Positions 1-10,649 of a stretch of 64,000 nucleotides of DNA are shown here, one piece after another (positions within the stretch are counted from its first letter, which is position 1; every line of letters begins with the position of its first letter). Below the pieces are notes generated by a model that ran no database searches, was not told where the DNA came from, and saw nothing but the letters and a program-made list of their open reading frames with translations. The position numbers were made by a program, and so were the translations under genes. Source of the DNA: Arcuatula senhousia (taxonomy: Eukaryota; Mollusca; Bivalvia; Mytilida; Mytilidae); NCBI GenBank assembly GCA_963971305.1, contig OZ020308.1:26999275-27063274 (forward strand), written 5' to 3'.

Positions 1-1052
1 CGCGGCCTGTTCATGTAATTTAAATGTACAGAAAACATGAACGAATAGATAATCATGATTGTTGTTTTGGCGAATAGACATTTAAATGTAAGTCAGTATT
101 GATTTTTATTTACTGTCTTTTTATGGCTTTTATTTTCTATTATAGAATAACATTGAAGGTGTGCACATTTCCTGGCGCTTTAATCCGTTCGTAGTTTGCA
201 TTATTTTGAAATATATTGTTATAAAAAAAACATTTACCGGCGCGGGCCCGCAGAAGCGCCATGTTGTCGGTAAAAATCCACTAAAGAGCGCTCAGAAACG
301 TGATATCGGGTCTGTCGCTTTGTCCACAAAACGACTGGAATGTGTACCCGGTGGTTGAATGGGAAAGTCTGTCATAATGCCACGTCGTCAGGCTACAAAT
401 GTAAAGTGCGGAAACCTGACCGCAAACAAAAGTGGTACAACGTGTGAGGAAAAAATCATGTTCTTCATACGTTACAGAACCCTGCTACATGCCTTGTTAA
501 GAGAAGAACCCATAGGATTCCTGTGTAAAAAGCTGTCAGTCCCTCCTTTTCCAAGTGACAGTCAAAACTTTTATCACCCATTGAAATTGTGTCTCCCAAA
601 TCCTCCATTTCATCACTTTTTCATGTTTATATTAGGCCGCTTTGCCCACAAAATTAGATCCGAATGGGCTACACCTTTTATGAAAAATTATTTGGCTTTG
701 CCGTTTACATATACATTAAATATTTAGAAGTAACATGTATCTCTGTTTTTTCATTAACCCGAGAAATTGTTGGAATATACGAATTTATGTACTAAAAATA
801 AAGCTTTCCAATGAAAGTAATTCATATGCATGCCGTTTATTCAAAAGAAATATGCGAAATCCATTTTACATTAAACCCACACAAGAACTACATTAAGTAT
901 CGAATGCACGTTATGAACACAACATTTAAACTACATGTAAACATCGAAATTTTACAGTGTGAACGCAATACTACATGATGGTGCGGACGACATTCAAACT
1001 ACTATGAGGTTTGCTCAGTATGAACGCGGCTTTAGAGAATTATAGAACAAGA
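1..1052. other. No recognised gene
   Basis: I recognise no gene or repeat here. Short open frames exist at 161-358 and 359-727 (+), in a patch somewhat richer in CpG than its surroundings, but neither resembles a known family. They have no visible splice or polyadenylation context. Copy A of the large repeat begins near 1053. Confidence 0.4.
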
Positions 1053-2155
1053 GTTAAGCATGACGCTTCTTTAAAATGTTGTATAGCACATCGCATCAGA
1101 TGACAATAATAAGTTTAAGATGCGTTTTGCTGTTCTGGGGACACTGTTAAACATGTCTGCTTATCTTGACTACACGACCACGGTTATTTTCAAGCGAATC
1201 GCTTCTAAAAACGCATGGAAATAGAAATGTTACTTTTCTAAAGGTTACTTTTCAATGATGACTAAATTGGGTTTGCTAAGATCCTTTTAAAATAATTTAA
1301 AAATTATAGAGGAATTGTTACACGTTTGTGCAGAACACGTCTATTTTTCGCTTTAAATTTAAAATTGAACTAAAACTGTTTCCAGAAATAGATTTCTTTC
1401 ATTAAATTTTGTGGTCATAGCACTTACGAAATAACAATTTTGTTTCGGGAAGAAAAATAACCCTGTGTCAGAGAGTTTTTAAAGATATAAAATGACATTT
1501 TATTTAATTCTTTTAACAGAAATGAGAATGAAGACATGTGGATGGAGAGAACAAACACCATTGCGCAAAATACTAATACGACATAAAATTTTAAAGTTTT
1601 TACCACAAAATACAAAACAAAATGCATACCAATTATTTCTGAAAGACAACATCCTTCTTTCTGTTTTTGGTATACAATTTCACAAGAAAATCAAGAAAAA
1701 GGGTATAAAGGTTAAAGTGTAGATCATTTCCCCTCGAAAAATATTGTCATCCTTATGTTCGCTTCAGCTGACAATGTGATTTAATTCATGGTTAAAAGTA
1801 CTACTACTACTACTCTACTAGTACTACTACTATTATAATATGATTAAGGCCCTGCCTTTTTAGCGAGAATCGAAAATCTATATACCTTTTGAAAATAAAT
1901 CCATGTGCTCGACCGACTAAGTTTAACACTGTGAAGTTTAACGTTAGGAGGAAACTTTTAAAAAATGAATTAGGTAGTAGCAAAATCTGACCCCACCAAA
2001 CCCAAAATACATACACTTGAGAAAGTTGTTGTTAAAATATCTGGGATCAATAATTACTTATTAAGAATTCAATTATTTGTGCAAATAATAAATCCTGTAA
2101 CATTCTAGGACGACATTTAGCAGGGACGAAATTATCCAATTTATGTCGGATTACG

Positions 2156-2163
2156 TGACGTCA
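2156..2163. promoter_or_regulatory. CRE-like palindrome TGACGTCA in copy A
   Basis: A perfect TGACGTCA, the consensus CREB/ATF site, lies within ttacgtgacgtcatttcc. The same site is present in copies B and C at 6397 and 61963. It lies ~210 bp upstream of a short ATG-started segment ending in a splice-donor consensus. Regulatory use is inferred. Confidence 0.4.
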
Positions 2164-2369
2164 TTTCCTTGTCAGAGTATTTCGCGCTTCTAAAGCAGAC
2201 CAAAACAACATTAAGATTCTTTCAGGTTTTGTGAGATTTTTTGAATATCAGTGTTTTATTTGAAGCATTGGTAACAGAAGGTACAATAAGAACCCTGGCG
2301 GGGAAAAAAACGGTAATAAAAGTAAAAATATCATGCAGGATTGAGGAAAGTGAGTGAACCCCCAAAAGA

Positions 2370-2584
2370 ATGAGGCTCTTCTTTCATTTTCAGGTAAGAA
2401 CGTTTTATTTATATTATGAGTAGGTTTTATTCAGTAAATTTATGTATTTCTTTATCTTATTTTATCTTACTTAGAATTTAACAAAGCTTGGTCAGTATCG
2501 TTCATTTGGTATGACTAGTCAATGGGACGATGTTGCCATAAGCTAGCTCGGTAATTTCTGGAAAATCGTTTTTTTTTTTTTCAG
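2370..2584 (+). other. Candidate first coding exon end and ~190-bp intron
   Basis: An ATG at 2370 opens eight codons (MRLFFHFQ) that end in CAG|GTAAGA at 2393/2394. The matching acceptor is a run of 13 T followed by CAG at 2582-2584. Joined in frame this gives about 15 codons and then a stop (...RKKPNGV). Copy C keeps donor and acceptor (62195/62378) but has GTG for ATG. Copy B keeps ATG and acceptor but has lost the donor. This fits a spliced, mostly non-coding transcript or a decayed signal-peptide exon. It is inferred from consensus sites alone. Confidence 0.3.
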
Positions 2585-3523
2585 CGGAAAAAACCGAATG
2601 GTGTTTAAATAAAAATCTGTGTGTAAAAATAAACAAGTGGATGAATGAGGGTTTTATCACTGCTTTTGAACTTCAATCTTAATATTTTTGCATAGCAGAT
2701 TATCATGTATTTTTTATAAGCCCAGAGGGTTGATTGATTTACATGCTCCGTGCCTATTATTTTTTTCATTCCGTAAAAGTTAACCTACTCCGGTTTTATC
2801 GTCAGTATATTTCTGGCACATCTCAAAACATGCACAATGCCGTAGGGCTCGCATCTGCGATGCTCGCTATTACTACTACTGATTCAGATGATGACGACGA
2901 TGACGATGATGATAATAATTAAAATGCTATTAGAATCCACAAACATTTTATCGTCGCCATTAAAGACCTAAACCCTTTTCGATTTTCATTCAGCTTGACT
3001 TAAATTTTTGTTTTAAAATATCATTATGATTTCAAAGCAATTTTCTTTAAGGCGATATTGATAATTTCTAAATATAATTGTCGTAGATAAATGTAAAATT
3101 GTTATTTTATTACTTACTTTTTCTAAAGCAAAAGCTTGAGCTGAAACAAGCTTGAAACTAAATGTTGACTTAGATAATTCTGTCTTTAACAAGTAGTTAA
3201 ATATATTTTTAACAGAATATTATCGGCGCAATGCCAAGTAAACACACAGAAAGGAAAAAATTTAATTAACACCTTTTAGAGTCAATACCCTTTCAATGGC
3301 AATTATGCGATATGTGCCTATTCAATACAATATAATGTGAAAAGAACAATGTGCATTGACGGTGAACTTTTCTTTTTATCGAAATTAACTCTTATTCTCC
3401 AACTCAAAAGTGTTGGTGCCGGAGCGGGCTAACCTCGGGGAATTTAAACTCCACCAGCAGTGCTAACCTTCACGTGTGTTCGAAATACAAATGACAACAA
3501 AGTTCCAGACAATAAATTTTGCT

Positions 3524-3567
3524 ACGCCTGACGCGCGTTTCGTCTATTCAAGACTCATCAGAGGCGC
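3524..3567 (-). ncRNA. Type I hammerhead ribozyme, array 1 unit 1
   Basis: Minus strand reads GCGCCT, CTGATGA, stem II GTCT/AGAC with loop TGAAT, GAAA, a very short stem III (AC/GT around GCGC), then GTC and AGGCGT. All conserved core nucleotides are present. Stem I pairs GCGCCT with AGGCGT. A/T-rich flanks can re-pair beyond an internal loop, as type I hammerheads do. Cleavage is predicted after GTC. Confidence 0.88.
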
Positions 3568-3881
3568 TCTACCAAAAATATTGAAAATGCCAAACACTGT
3601 ATGAATATGAAGAGCATAGAACAGTACAACCAAAAATACCAAACTGGGGAACCAAATTATTATTAAGATATTCAACCTATGTCTGGGGTAGGAAGAACCT
3701 TAGGGTTTAGACTATTTTGAAATTTAGACGGATAATTTAAAGCTTTGATGTATTCTCCAACTCAAAAGTGTTGGTGCCGGAGCGGGCTAACCTCGGGGAA
3801 TTTAAACTCCACCAGCAGTGCTAACCTTCACGTGTGTTCGAAATACAAATGACAACAAAGTTCCAGACAATAAATTTTGCT

Positions 3882-3925
3882 ACGCCTGACGCGCGTTTCG
3901 TCTATTCAAGACTCATCAGAGGCGC
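3882..3925 (-). ncRNA. Type I hammerhead ribozyme, array 1 unit 2
   Basis: Same sequence and fold as the copy 358 bp upstream. Core CTGATGA, GAAA and GTC are intact, and stems I and II are fully paired. Confidence 0.88.
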
Positions 3926-4808
3926 TCTACCAAAAATATTGAAAATGCCAAACACTGTATGAATATGAAGAGCATAGAACAGTACAACCAAAAATACCAA
4001 ACTGGGGAACCAAATTATTATTAAGATATTCAACCTATGTCTGGGGTAGGAAGAACCTTAGGGTTTAGACTATTTTGAAATTTAGACGGATAATTTAAAG
4101 CTTTGATGTATTCTCCAACTCAAAAGTGTTGGTGCCGGAGCGGGCTAACCTCGGGGAATTTAAACTCCACCAGCAGTGCTAACCTTAACGTGTGTTCGAA
4201 ATACAAATGACATTGTGGAATTGTCGTTTATATTGTAGGTTGTGTCGTGTACACTTATTCCACATCTCATTATCTTCTTTAGCTTAAATTATCATTATTT
4301 AAATGTCCATTGTTTTTACTTGTCAACAGACTTACTTATAAACGATCTGCCAAAAAGTTAACCACCACCCCATTGTCTTTTTTTCATATTTCTCTGAATT
4401 ATCAAGATCTTTTACACACGAGAACAATTGGTTAAACAATTTTGCAACCTACAAAACTTGTAAATAATTTACATCTCAAAACTAAAGCGTATCATGTTGT
4501 GTGATATACCCGATACTGAGAACAATAGAACATTATTTTTTTACTAGGCTTCAAAGAACTTTAAGCATGACGCTTCTTTAAAATGTTGTATAGCTCATCG
4601 CATCAGATGACAATAATAAGTTTAAGATGCGTTTTGCTGTTTTGGGGACACTGTTAAACATGTCTGCTTATCTTGACTACACGACCACGGTTATTTTCAA
4701 GCGAATCGCTTCTAAAAACGCATGGAAATAGAAATGTTACTTTTCAAAATGGTACTTTTCAATGATGACTAAATTGGGTTTGCTAAGATCCTTTTTAAAT
4801 CTTTTAAA

Positions 4809-5540
4809 ATAAAGGTAATAACAAAACTACCGAACTAGAATGATCAATCTCATAGTCCAGAGAAAATGACAAAAACGAATCAGTCATACCGGAGAACTGG
4901 TGGATTGCAATGGTCCTGACTTGGTACAGGCATTTCAAACGAAATGGTGGGTTAAACCAGGTTTTATGGCACCAATCCTCCCTCTTCCATTGCGATCTTA
5001 GGATCCGGTAATGACCATAGAACACAACATAGTTGTGAGACACAATAGGTATATTGAGGTGATCCTCTCAGTACAGCAGACCAGTCAAACACTAATTAAA
5101 ACAATTAACTATCATATCTTGTTTGTATGAGACGTATTTTCTTATAGCCCTGCTTCAAAAGTCGGTCACGAAGAAACCGGTGTCTGATCAAAAAATCTGT
5201 GAAATGTGTGCAAGCTCTGGCATATCGAATAAGTTGAGAAATATAAACACCGTATGCAGGAGAAGTAGGTATATTGCTCTGTAGATTAGGAAAATTAATA
5301 ATTTGAAAATTAAAATCGTCTCGTTTATCGTAAATTTTTGTACTGAGATGACCACCTGGGTCAAATTCGAGGTGCAAATCCAAGAAAGACGTGAAGCAAT
5401 TAGATTCGGTGGTCTCTTTAATCTCCAATTCCGGAGGACATATTGAAGGAATCCAACTACCAAATGAAGTGTTATTGACAGAAAGGACATCATCAATATA
5501 TCTGAATGTAAGATTAAATGACCTTGCCTCAAGGTCATTT
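4809..5540 (-). mobile_element. Penelope-like element, 5'-truncated 3' end (family P1)
   Basis: On the minus strand it encodes the C-terminal half of a PLE-type reverse transcriptase: the YIDDV catalytic box near 5490, a YDKRDDFNF block, then YGVYISQLIRYARAC and a helical tail. The 3' UTR ends at the family terminus aaggtaataacaaaactacc. The 5' break is followed by a 10-bp foldback (5516-5525 against 5531-5540). Flanking sequence shows a short A/T-rich duplication (about ttaaaa) relative to empty copy C. The element cannot be active. PLE assignment rests on the RT block order; a GIY-YIG domain is not present in the fragment. Confidence 0.75.
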
Positions 5541-6396
5541 AATTAAAAATTAAAGAGGAATTGTTACACGTTTTTGCAGAACACGTCTATTTTTCGCTTT
5601 AAATTGAACTTAAACTGTTTCCAGAAATAGATTTCTTTCATTAAATTTTGTGGTCATAGCACTTACAAAATAACAATTTTGTTTCGAGAAGAAAAATAAC
5701 CCTGTGTCAGAGAGTTTTTTAAAGATATAAAATGACATTTTATTTAATTCTTTTAACAGAAATGAAAATGAAGACATGTGGACTGAGAGAACAAACACCA
5801 TTGCGCAAAATACTAATACAATATTGAATTTTAAAGTTTTTACCACAAAATACAAAACAAATTGCATACCAATTATTTCTGAAAGACAACATCCTTCTTT
5901 CTGTTTTTGGTATACAATTTCACAAGAAAATCAAGGAAGAGGGTATAATGATTAAAGTGTAGATCATTTCCCCTCGAAAAAATATTGTCATCCTTATGTT
6001 CGCTTCAGCTGACAATGTGATTTAATTCATGGTTAAAAGTACTACTATTACTACTCTACTAGTACTACTACTATTATAATATGATTAAGGCCCTGCCTTT
6101 TTAGCGAGCATCGAAAATCTATATATCTTTTGAAAATAAATCCATGTGCTCGACCGACTAAGTTTAACACTGTGAAGTTTAACGTAAAGATGAAACTTTT
6201 AAAAAAGGAATTAGGTAGTAGCAAAGTCTGACCCCATCAAACCCAAATTACATACACTTGAGAAAGTTGTTGTCAAAATATCTGGGATCAATAATAACTT
6301 ATTAGAAATTCAATTATTTGTGCAAATAATAAATCCTGTAACATTCTTGGACGACATTTAGCGGGGACGAAATTATCCAATTTATGTCAGATTACG

Positions 6397-6404
6397 TGAC
6401 GTCA
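6397..6404. promoter_or_regulatory. CRE-like palindrome TGACGTCA in copy B
   Basis: Perfect TGACGTCA at the position equivalent to 2156 in copy A and 61963 in copy C. Confidence 0.35.
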
Positions 6405-6996
6405 TTTCCTTGTCAGGGTATTTCGCGCTTCTTAAGCAGACCAAAACAAAATTTAGATTCATTCAGGTTTTGTGAGAGTTTTTGAATATCAGTGTTTTGT
6501 AGAAGCATAACAGAATGTACATTAAGAAACCTGGCGGGAAAAAAAACGGTAATGAAAGTAAAAATATCATGCAGGATTGAGGAAAGTGAGTGAACCCCCA
6601 CAGGATGAGACTCTGCTTTCATTTTTACAATATTTTATTTATATAATGAGTATGTTTTATTCATTAAATTTATGTATTTATTTATATTATTTTATCTTAC
6701 TTAGAATTTAACAAAGCTTGGTCAGTATCATTCATTTGGTATGACTAGTCAATGGGGCGATGTTGCCAAAAGCTAGCTCGGTAATTTCTGGAAAATCTTT
6801 TTTTTTCATTTTCAGCGAAAAAAATCGAATGGTGTTTAAATAAAAATCTGTGTGTAAATATAAACAAGTGGATGAATGAGGGTTTTATCACCGCTTTTGA
6901 ATTTTAATTTTAACATTTTTGCATAACAGATTATAATGTATTTTTTATAAGCCCAGAAGGTTGATTGATTTACATGCTCCGTGCCTATTAATTTTT

Positions 6997-7719
6997 GTCT
7001 CGCCTGCGAAGCAGAGCGGGACATAAGTGTTACTTTACCGGCGGCGGCGGCGTTAACTTTTTGGAAAAGTTTTATGAGCACCTCCATATCTCAAGAACTA
7101 AAGGTCCTGGGTTGATGAAACTTGGTATGCATATGCCCCAGTAGTAGCTTAGCACAGTTGCATCCTCATCTTTTGACCTTGACCTTGATTTTCCGGTTGA
7201 GTGACTTTGACAATTTTCAATACATATAATAGCAATGGAAAAGTTTTGCGAACACCTCCATATTTCAAGAACTATAGGTTCTAGGTTGATGAAACTTGGT
7301 ATGCATAAGCCCCAGCAGTAGCTTAGCATCCTTGCATCCCCATCTTATGACCTTGACCTTGATTTTTCGGTTGAGTGACTTTGACAATTTTCAATACATA
7401 TATAATAGCAATGGAAAAGTTTTGCAAGCACCTCCATATCTCAAGAACTATAGTTCCTAGGTTGAAGAAACTTGGTATGCATATGCCCAAGTAGTAGCTA
7501 AGCACAGTTACATCATCATCTTTTGACCTTGACCTTGATTTTCTGGTTGAGTGACTTTGAATATTTTTATTGCATATATCTACAATGTTTAAGTTCTATA
7601 AACATCTTTTGATCTCAGAAACTGAAAATCCATGTTAATTCAAAATAAAGTGGAATTAAGAAAGAATAATTGTTTCTGATGGTGCCGGCAGGCGAGACAT
7701 ACTTTAGTGTTAACTCTTG
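6997..7719. mobile_element. Pearl/Helentron-like element with ~175-bp core repeats
   Basis: This element sits inside copy B, and copies A and C keep the uninterrupted site. Its ends carry short inverted repeats: gtctcgcctgc at the left and gcaggcgagac near the right. It contains a GGC-rich stretch and then about three ~175-bp repeats starting at cacctccatatctcaag (7080, 7253, 7430). The target is a T-run and no clear target duplication is seen. Core repeats with short subterminal inverted repeats resemble bivalve pearl elements, non-autonomous Helitron relatives. There is no Rep/helicase frame. Fragments of the same family lie at 14776 and 60272. Confidence 0.7.
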
Positions 7720-8909
7720 TTTCACTCCGTATAAGTAAACCTACTCCGATTTTATCGTCAGTATATTTCTGGCACATCTCAAAACATGCACAATATCGTG
7801 GGGCTCGCATCTGCGAAACTCGCTATTACTACTATTGATTCAGATGATGACGACGATGACGATGATGATAATAATTAAAATGCTATTAGAATCCACAAAC
7901 AATAAAACGCATCCTTTTTATCAACCTTTTCTTTTTTATCGTCGCCATTAAAGACCTAAACCCTTTTCGATTTTCATTCAGCTTGACTAAATTTTTTGTT
8001 TTAAAATATCATTACGATTGAAAAGCAATTTTCTTTAAGGCGATATTGATATTTTTTTATATAATTTTCGTAGATAAATGTAAAATTGTCATTTCATTAC
8101 TTACTTTTTCTAATCAAAAGCTTGAGCTGAAACAAGCTTGAAACTTGAAATGTTGACTTAGATAATTCTGTCTTTAACAAGTAGTTAAATATTTTTTTAA
8201 AAGAATATTATCGGCGCAATGCCAAGTAAACACACAGAAAGGAAAAATTTTAATTAACATCTTTTAGAGTCAATACCCTTTCAATGGCAATTATGCGATA
8301 TGTTCCTATTCAATACAATATAATGTGAAAAGAACAATGTGCATTGACGGTAAACTGTTCTTTTTATCGAAATTAACTCTTTTCGTACAAAAGATAATAT
8401 TTACTTCTGTGATATGAATCAAATTTTTAGAAAACATTTATCTTTCAGGGGGTCATATAGATATGCTTATCAGATTTACTTGCACATTTCGAGATTTTAA
8501 TAAAAAATATGGATAATAACTGTCTTTGCTGGGGTACGTTAATTAAAAATAATCGAATAATTTACATTAACATTAGTACATATTTGTATATGAAGTTTTA
8601 TTAAAAATAAAGAAATTTCAAAATTATATCTTTCAAAATGGTATTCCTTAGGTTAGCACTGCTGGTGGAGTTTAAATTCCCCGAGGTTAGCCCGCTCCGG
8701 CACCAACACTTTTGAGTTGGAGAATACATCAAAGCTTTACATTATCCGTTTGAATTTCAAAATTGTCTAAATCCTAAGGTTCTTCCTACCCCAGACATAG
8801 GTTGAATACCTAAGTAATAATTTGGTTCCCCAGTTTGGTATTTTGGGTTATACTGTTCTATGCTCTTCATATTCATACAGTGTTTGGCATTTTCAATATT
8901 TTTGGTAGA

Positions 8910-8953
8910 GCGCCTCTGATGAGTCTTGAATAGACGAAACGCGCGTCAGGCGT
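8910..8953 (+). ncRNA. Type I hammerhead ribozyme, array 2 unit 1
   Basis: Intact core: GCGCCT, CTGATGA, GTCT/AGAC stem II, GAAA, short stem III, GTC, AGGCGT. Predicted to self-cleave after GTC. Confidence 0.88.
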
Positions 8954-9265
8954 AGCCAAATTTATTGTCTGGAACTTTGTTGTCATTTGTATTTCGAACA
9001 CACGTGAAGGTTAGCACTGCTTGGGAGTTTAAATTCCCCGAGGTTAGCCCGCTCCGGCACCAACACTTTTGAGTTGGAGAATACATCAAAGCTTTAAATT
9101 ATCCGTTTAAATTTCAAAATTGTCTAAATCCTAAGGTTCTTCCTACCCCAGACATAGGTTAAATACCTAAGTAATAATTAGTTCCCCAGTTTGGTATTTT
9201 GGGTTATACTGTTCTATGCTCTTCATATTCATACAGTGTTTGGCATTTTCAATATTTTTGGTAGA

Positions 9266-9309
9266 GCGCCTCTGATGAGTCTTGAATAAACGAAACGCCC
9301 GTCAGGCGT
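9266..9309 (+). ncRNA. Hammerhead ribozyme, array 2 unit 2 (weakened)
   Basis: The core CTGATGA, GAAA and GTC is retained. Stem II has lost a pair (tagac to taaac) and the stem III loop reads GCCC instead of GCGC. Slow or absent cleavage is likely. Confidence 0.75.
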
Positions 9310-9623
9310 AGCAAAATTTATTGTCTGGAACTTTGTTGTCATTTGTATTTCGAACACACGTGAAGGTTAGCACTGCTGGTGGAGTTTAAATTCCCCGAGG
9401 TTAGCCCGCTCCGGCACCAACACTTTTGAGTTGGAGAATACATCAAAGCTTTAAATTATCCGTTTAAATTTCAAAATTGTCTAAATCCTAAGGTTCTTCC
9501 TACCCCAGACATAGGTTGAATACCTAAGTAATAATTTGGTTCCCCAGTTTGGTATTTTGGGTTATACTGTTCTATGCTCTTCATATTCATACAGTGTTTG
9601 GCATTTTCAATATTTTTGGTAGA

Positions 9624-9667
9624 GCGCCTCTGATGAGTCTTGAATAGACGAAACGCGCGTCAGGCGT
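9624..9667 (+). ncRNA. Type I hammerhead ribozyme, array 2 unit 3
   Basis: Identical in core and stems to unit 1 of this array. Predicted active. Confidence 0.88.
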
Positions 9668-10649
9668 AGCAAAATTTATTGTCTGGAACTTTGTTGTCAT
9701 TTGTATTTTCACCCTTTCATTTAATAAACTATTGAAGTAAGGTGATTTATCTTTATAAAACGGAAAGGCGTGTGACTCAACCTAAAATGATTAATACCAC
9801 TTTTAGAACGGATTAAAAATTTACTGTTATCAATAATTCAAAAAGGTTCGCCTACTTATCGAGTTTTAAATATCGGATCAACAAATTTACTCATTTATGA
9901 ATGGTAACAGATATGACAATGAAAATTATGATAATTAAGTTTTTATATAACTGCTTTAACCAACCTAACCATAACTAATGCTTGAACATGAAAGTCCGAA
10001 AGATTTATCACAAGACTAATGATCCACTTCTAAGTACATCCCACTAAAGAAATCAAAGCTTTACTGAATAAAAAACATAAAGTACTGCAATTGACCAATT
10101 GCTTATGAATACAAAGATAATATGAAAGGAGAAGGCAATCTTTCTAGCCCTCGATGTAATTTAATGATTGTAATGAACTTGATTGAAACTAATGGTAGAT
10201 ATAAACATAGCCATGGTCATAAACGAAATAAGTCTAAAACTGTTCCTGGTCAATCTGACATCAGATCTCTACGAGACACGTTCATTGACGTTTGATGACT
10301 TGATCATTTGGATACGACAACACAACGTTAGTGTGTTAATCATGTTCGTACTACTATGCTTTCGCTCTAAGACACGATATTCTTGTCCTAGGGTAAGAAA
10401 AATGGAGGAACAAATGTATTTTCTCCTTCTTAGAGACCTTTCAGGATCATATGCGACGTGACCTTCTTCTGTCTGTTTAAACTTATTAGAATTGAACCCC
10501 ACTGCGTACTCAGGATAGAAAATTTCTTCATATTCAATTTAAAAATAAGCTTATAGAGATTCGACACTATTAACATGATAGCAATATTTTGAATCGCGAA
10601 GAAGTTCAATTCTCAGATGCATCCTTTTTTAGAAACTAATCAACACAAA

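Larger units (their letters stand above)
1053..3394 (+). repeat. Large repeat unit, copy A (5' truncated)
   Basis: This stretch is collinear and nearly identical with 4560-8395 and 60880-63185. Landmarks in order are taagcatgacgcttc, a run of CTA triplets, TGACGTCA at 2156, a CAG|GTAAGA donor-like site at 2391 and a GAT/GAC run ending near 2921. Copy A lacks the first ~340 bp present in copies B and C. It stops at 3394, where a hammerhead repeat array begins. It lacks the AATAAA that follows the GAT/GAC run in copies B and C because of a small deletion. There is no transposase or polymerase reading frame. It could be a non-autonomous mobile element or a duplicated host promoter and first-exon region. 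Confidence 0.8.
3395..4212 (-). mobile_element. Retrozyme-like tandem array 1 (hammerhead units)
   Basis: This is a head-to-tail array with an exact 358-bp period: units start at ttctccaactc at 3395, 3753 and 4111, and the third is cut at ~4212. The first two units each contain a complete hammerhead ribozyme motif on the minus strand. There is no reading frame of note. Small tandem units carrying type I hammerheads match metazoan retrozymes, which are copied through circular RNA. The array joins the broken end of copy A to the start of copy B. The two full units are nearly identical, so the array is young or homogenised. Confidence 0.85.
8650..9706 (+). mobile_element. Retrozyme-like tandem array 2 (three hammerhead units)
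   Basis: Three head-to-tail units of 356-358 bp, plus-strand sense, run from aggttagcactgctgg to ttgttgtcatttgtat. Each unit contains a hammerhead. The host is copy B: copy C reads ggtattccttttcaccc at 63447 with no insert, while B reads ggtattcctt, array, ttttcaccc. The insertion is therefore precise and adds at most about two T as a target duplication. The array is about 15 bp short of three full units. Orientation is opposite to array 1, and the two arrays bracket most of copy B. There is no protein frame, so movement would need enzymes supplied in trans. Confidence 0.88.
4214..10262 (+). repeat. Large repeat unit, copy B, with three later insertions
   Basis: Collinear with copy C (60533-64000). 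It opens at tgtggaattgtcg, the same point at which copy C opens, although the flanks differ: a hammerhead repeat here and a pearl-like repeat there. Relative to A and C it carries a PLE fragment (4809-5540), a pearl-like element (6997-7719) and a hammerhead array (8650-9706). Homology runs past 10.2 kb and copy C is cut by the window end, so the right edge is unknown. A shared boundary in two unrelated contexts suggests the unit itself moved. No polymerase or transposase frame is visible. The donor-like site of copy A is lost and an in-frame stop interrupts the acidic-tailed frame before 7860. Confidence 0.8.

Noticed and set aside
1053..3394. LTR retrotransposon as explanation of the large repeat unit
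   Set aside because: Copies begin with TG at a fixed edge, but no gag, protease, RT or integrase frame and no second LTR was seen, so I keep it as an unassigned repeat.
3395..4212. CRISPR array
   Set aside because: Units are 358 bp, contiguous and nearly identical throughout, with no short repeat and variable spacer pattern, and the DNA is eukaryotic.
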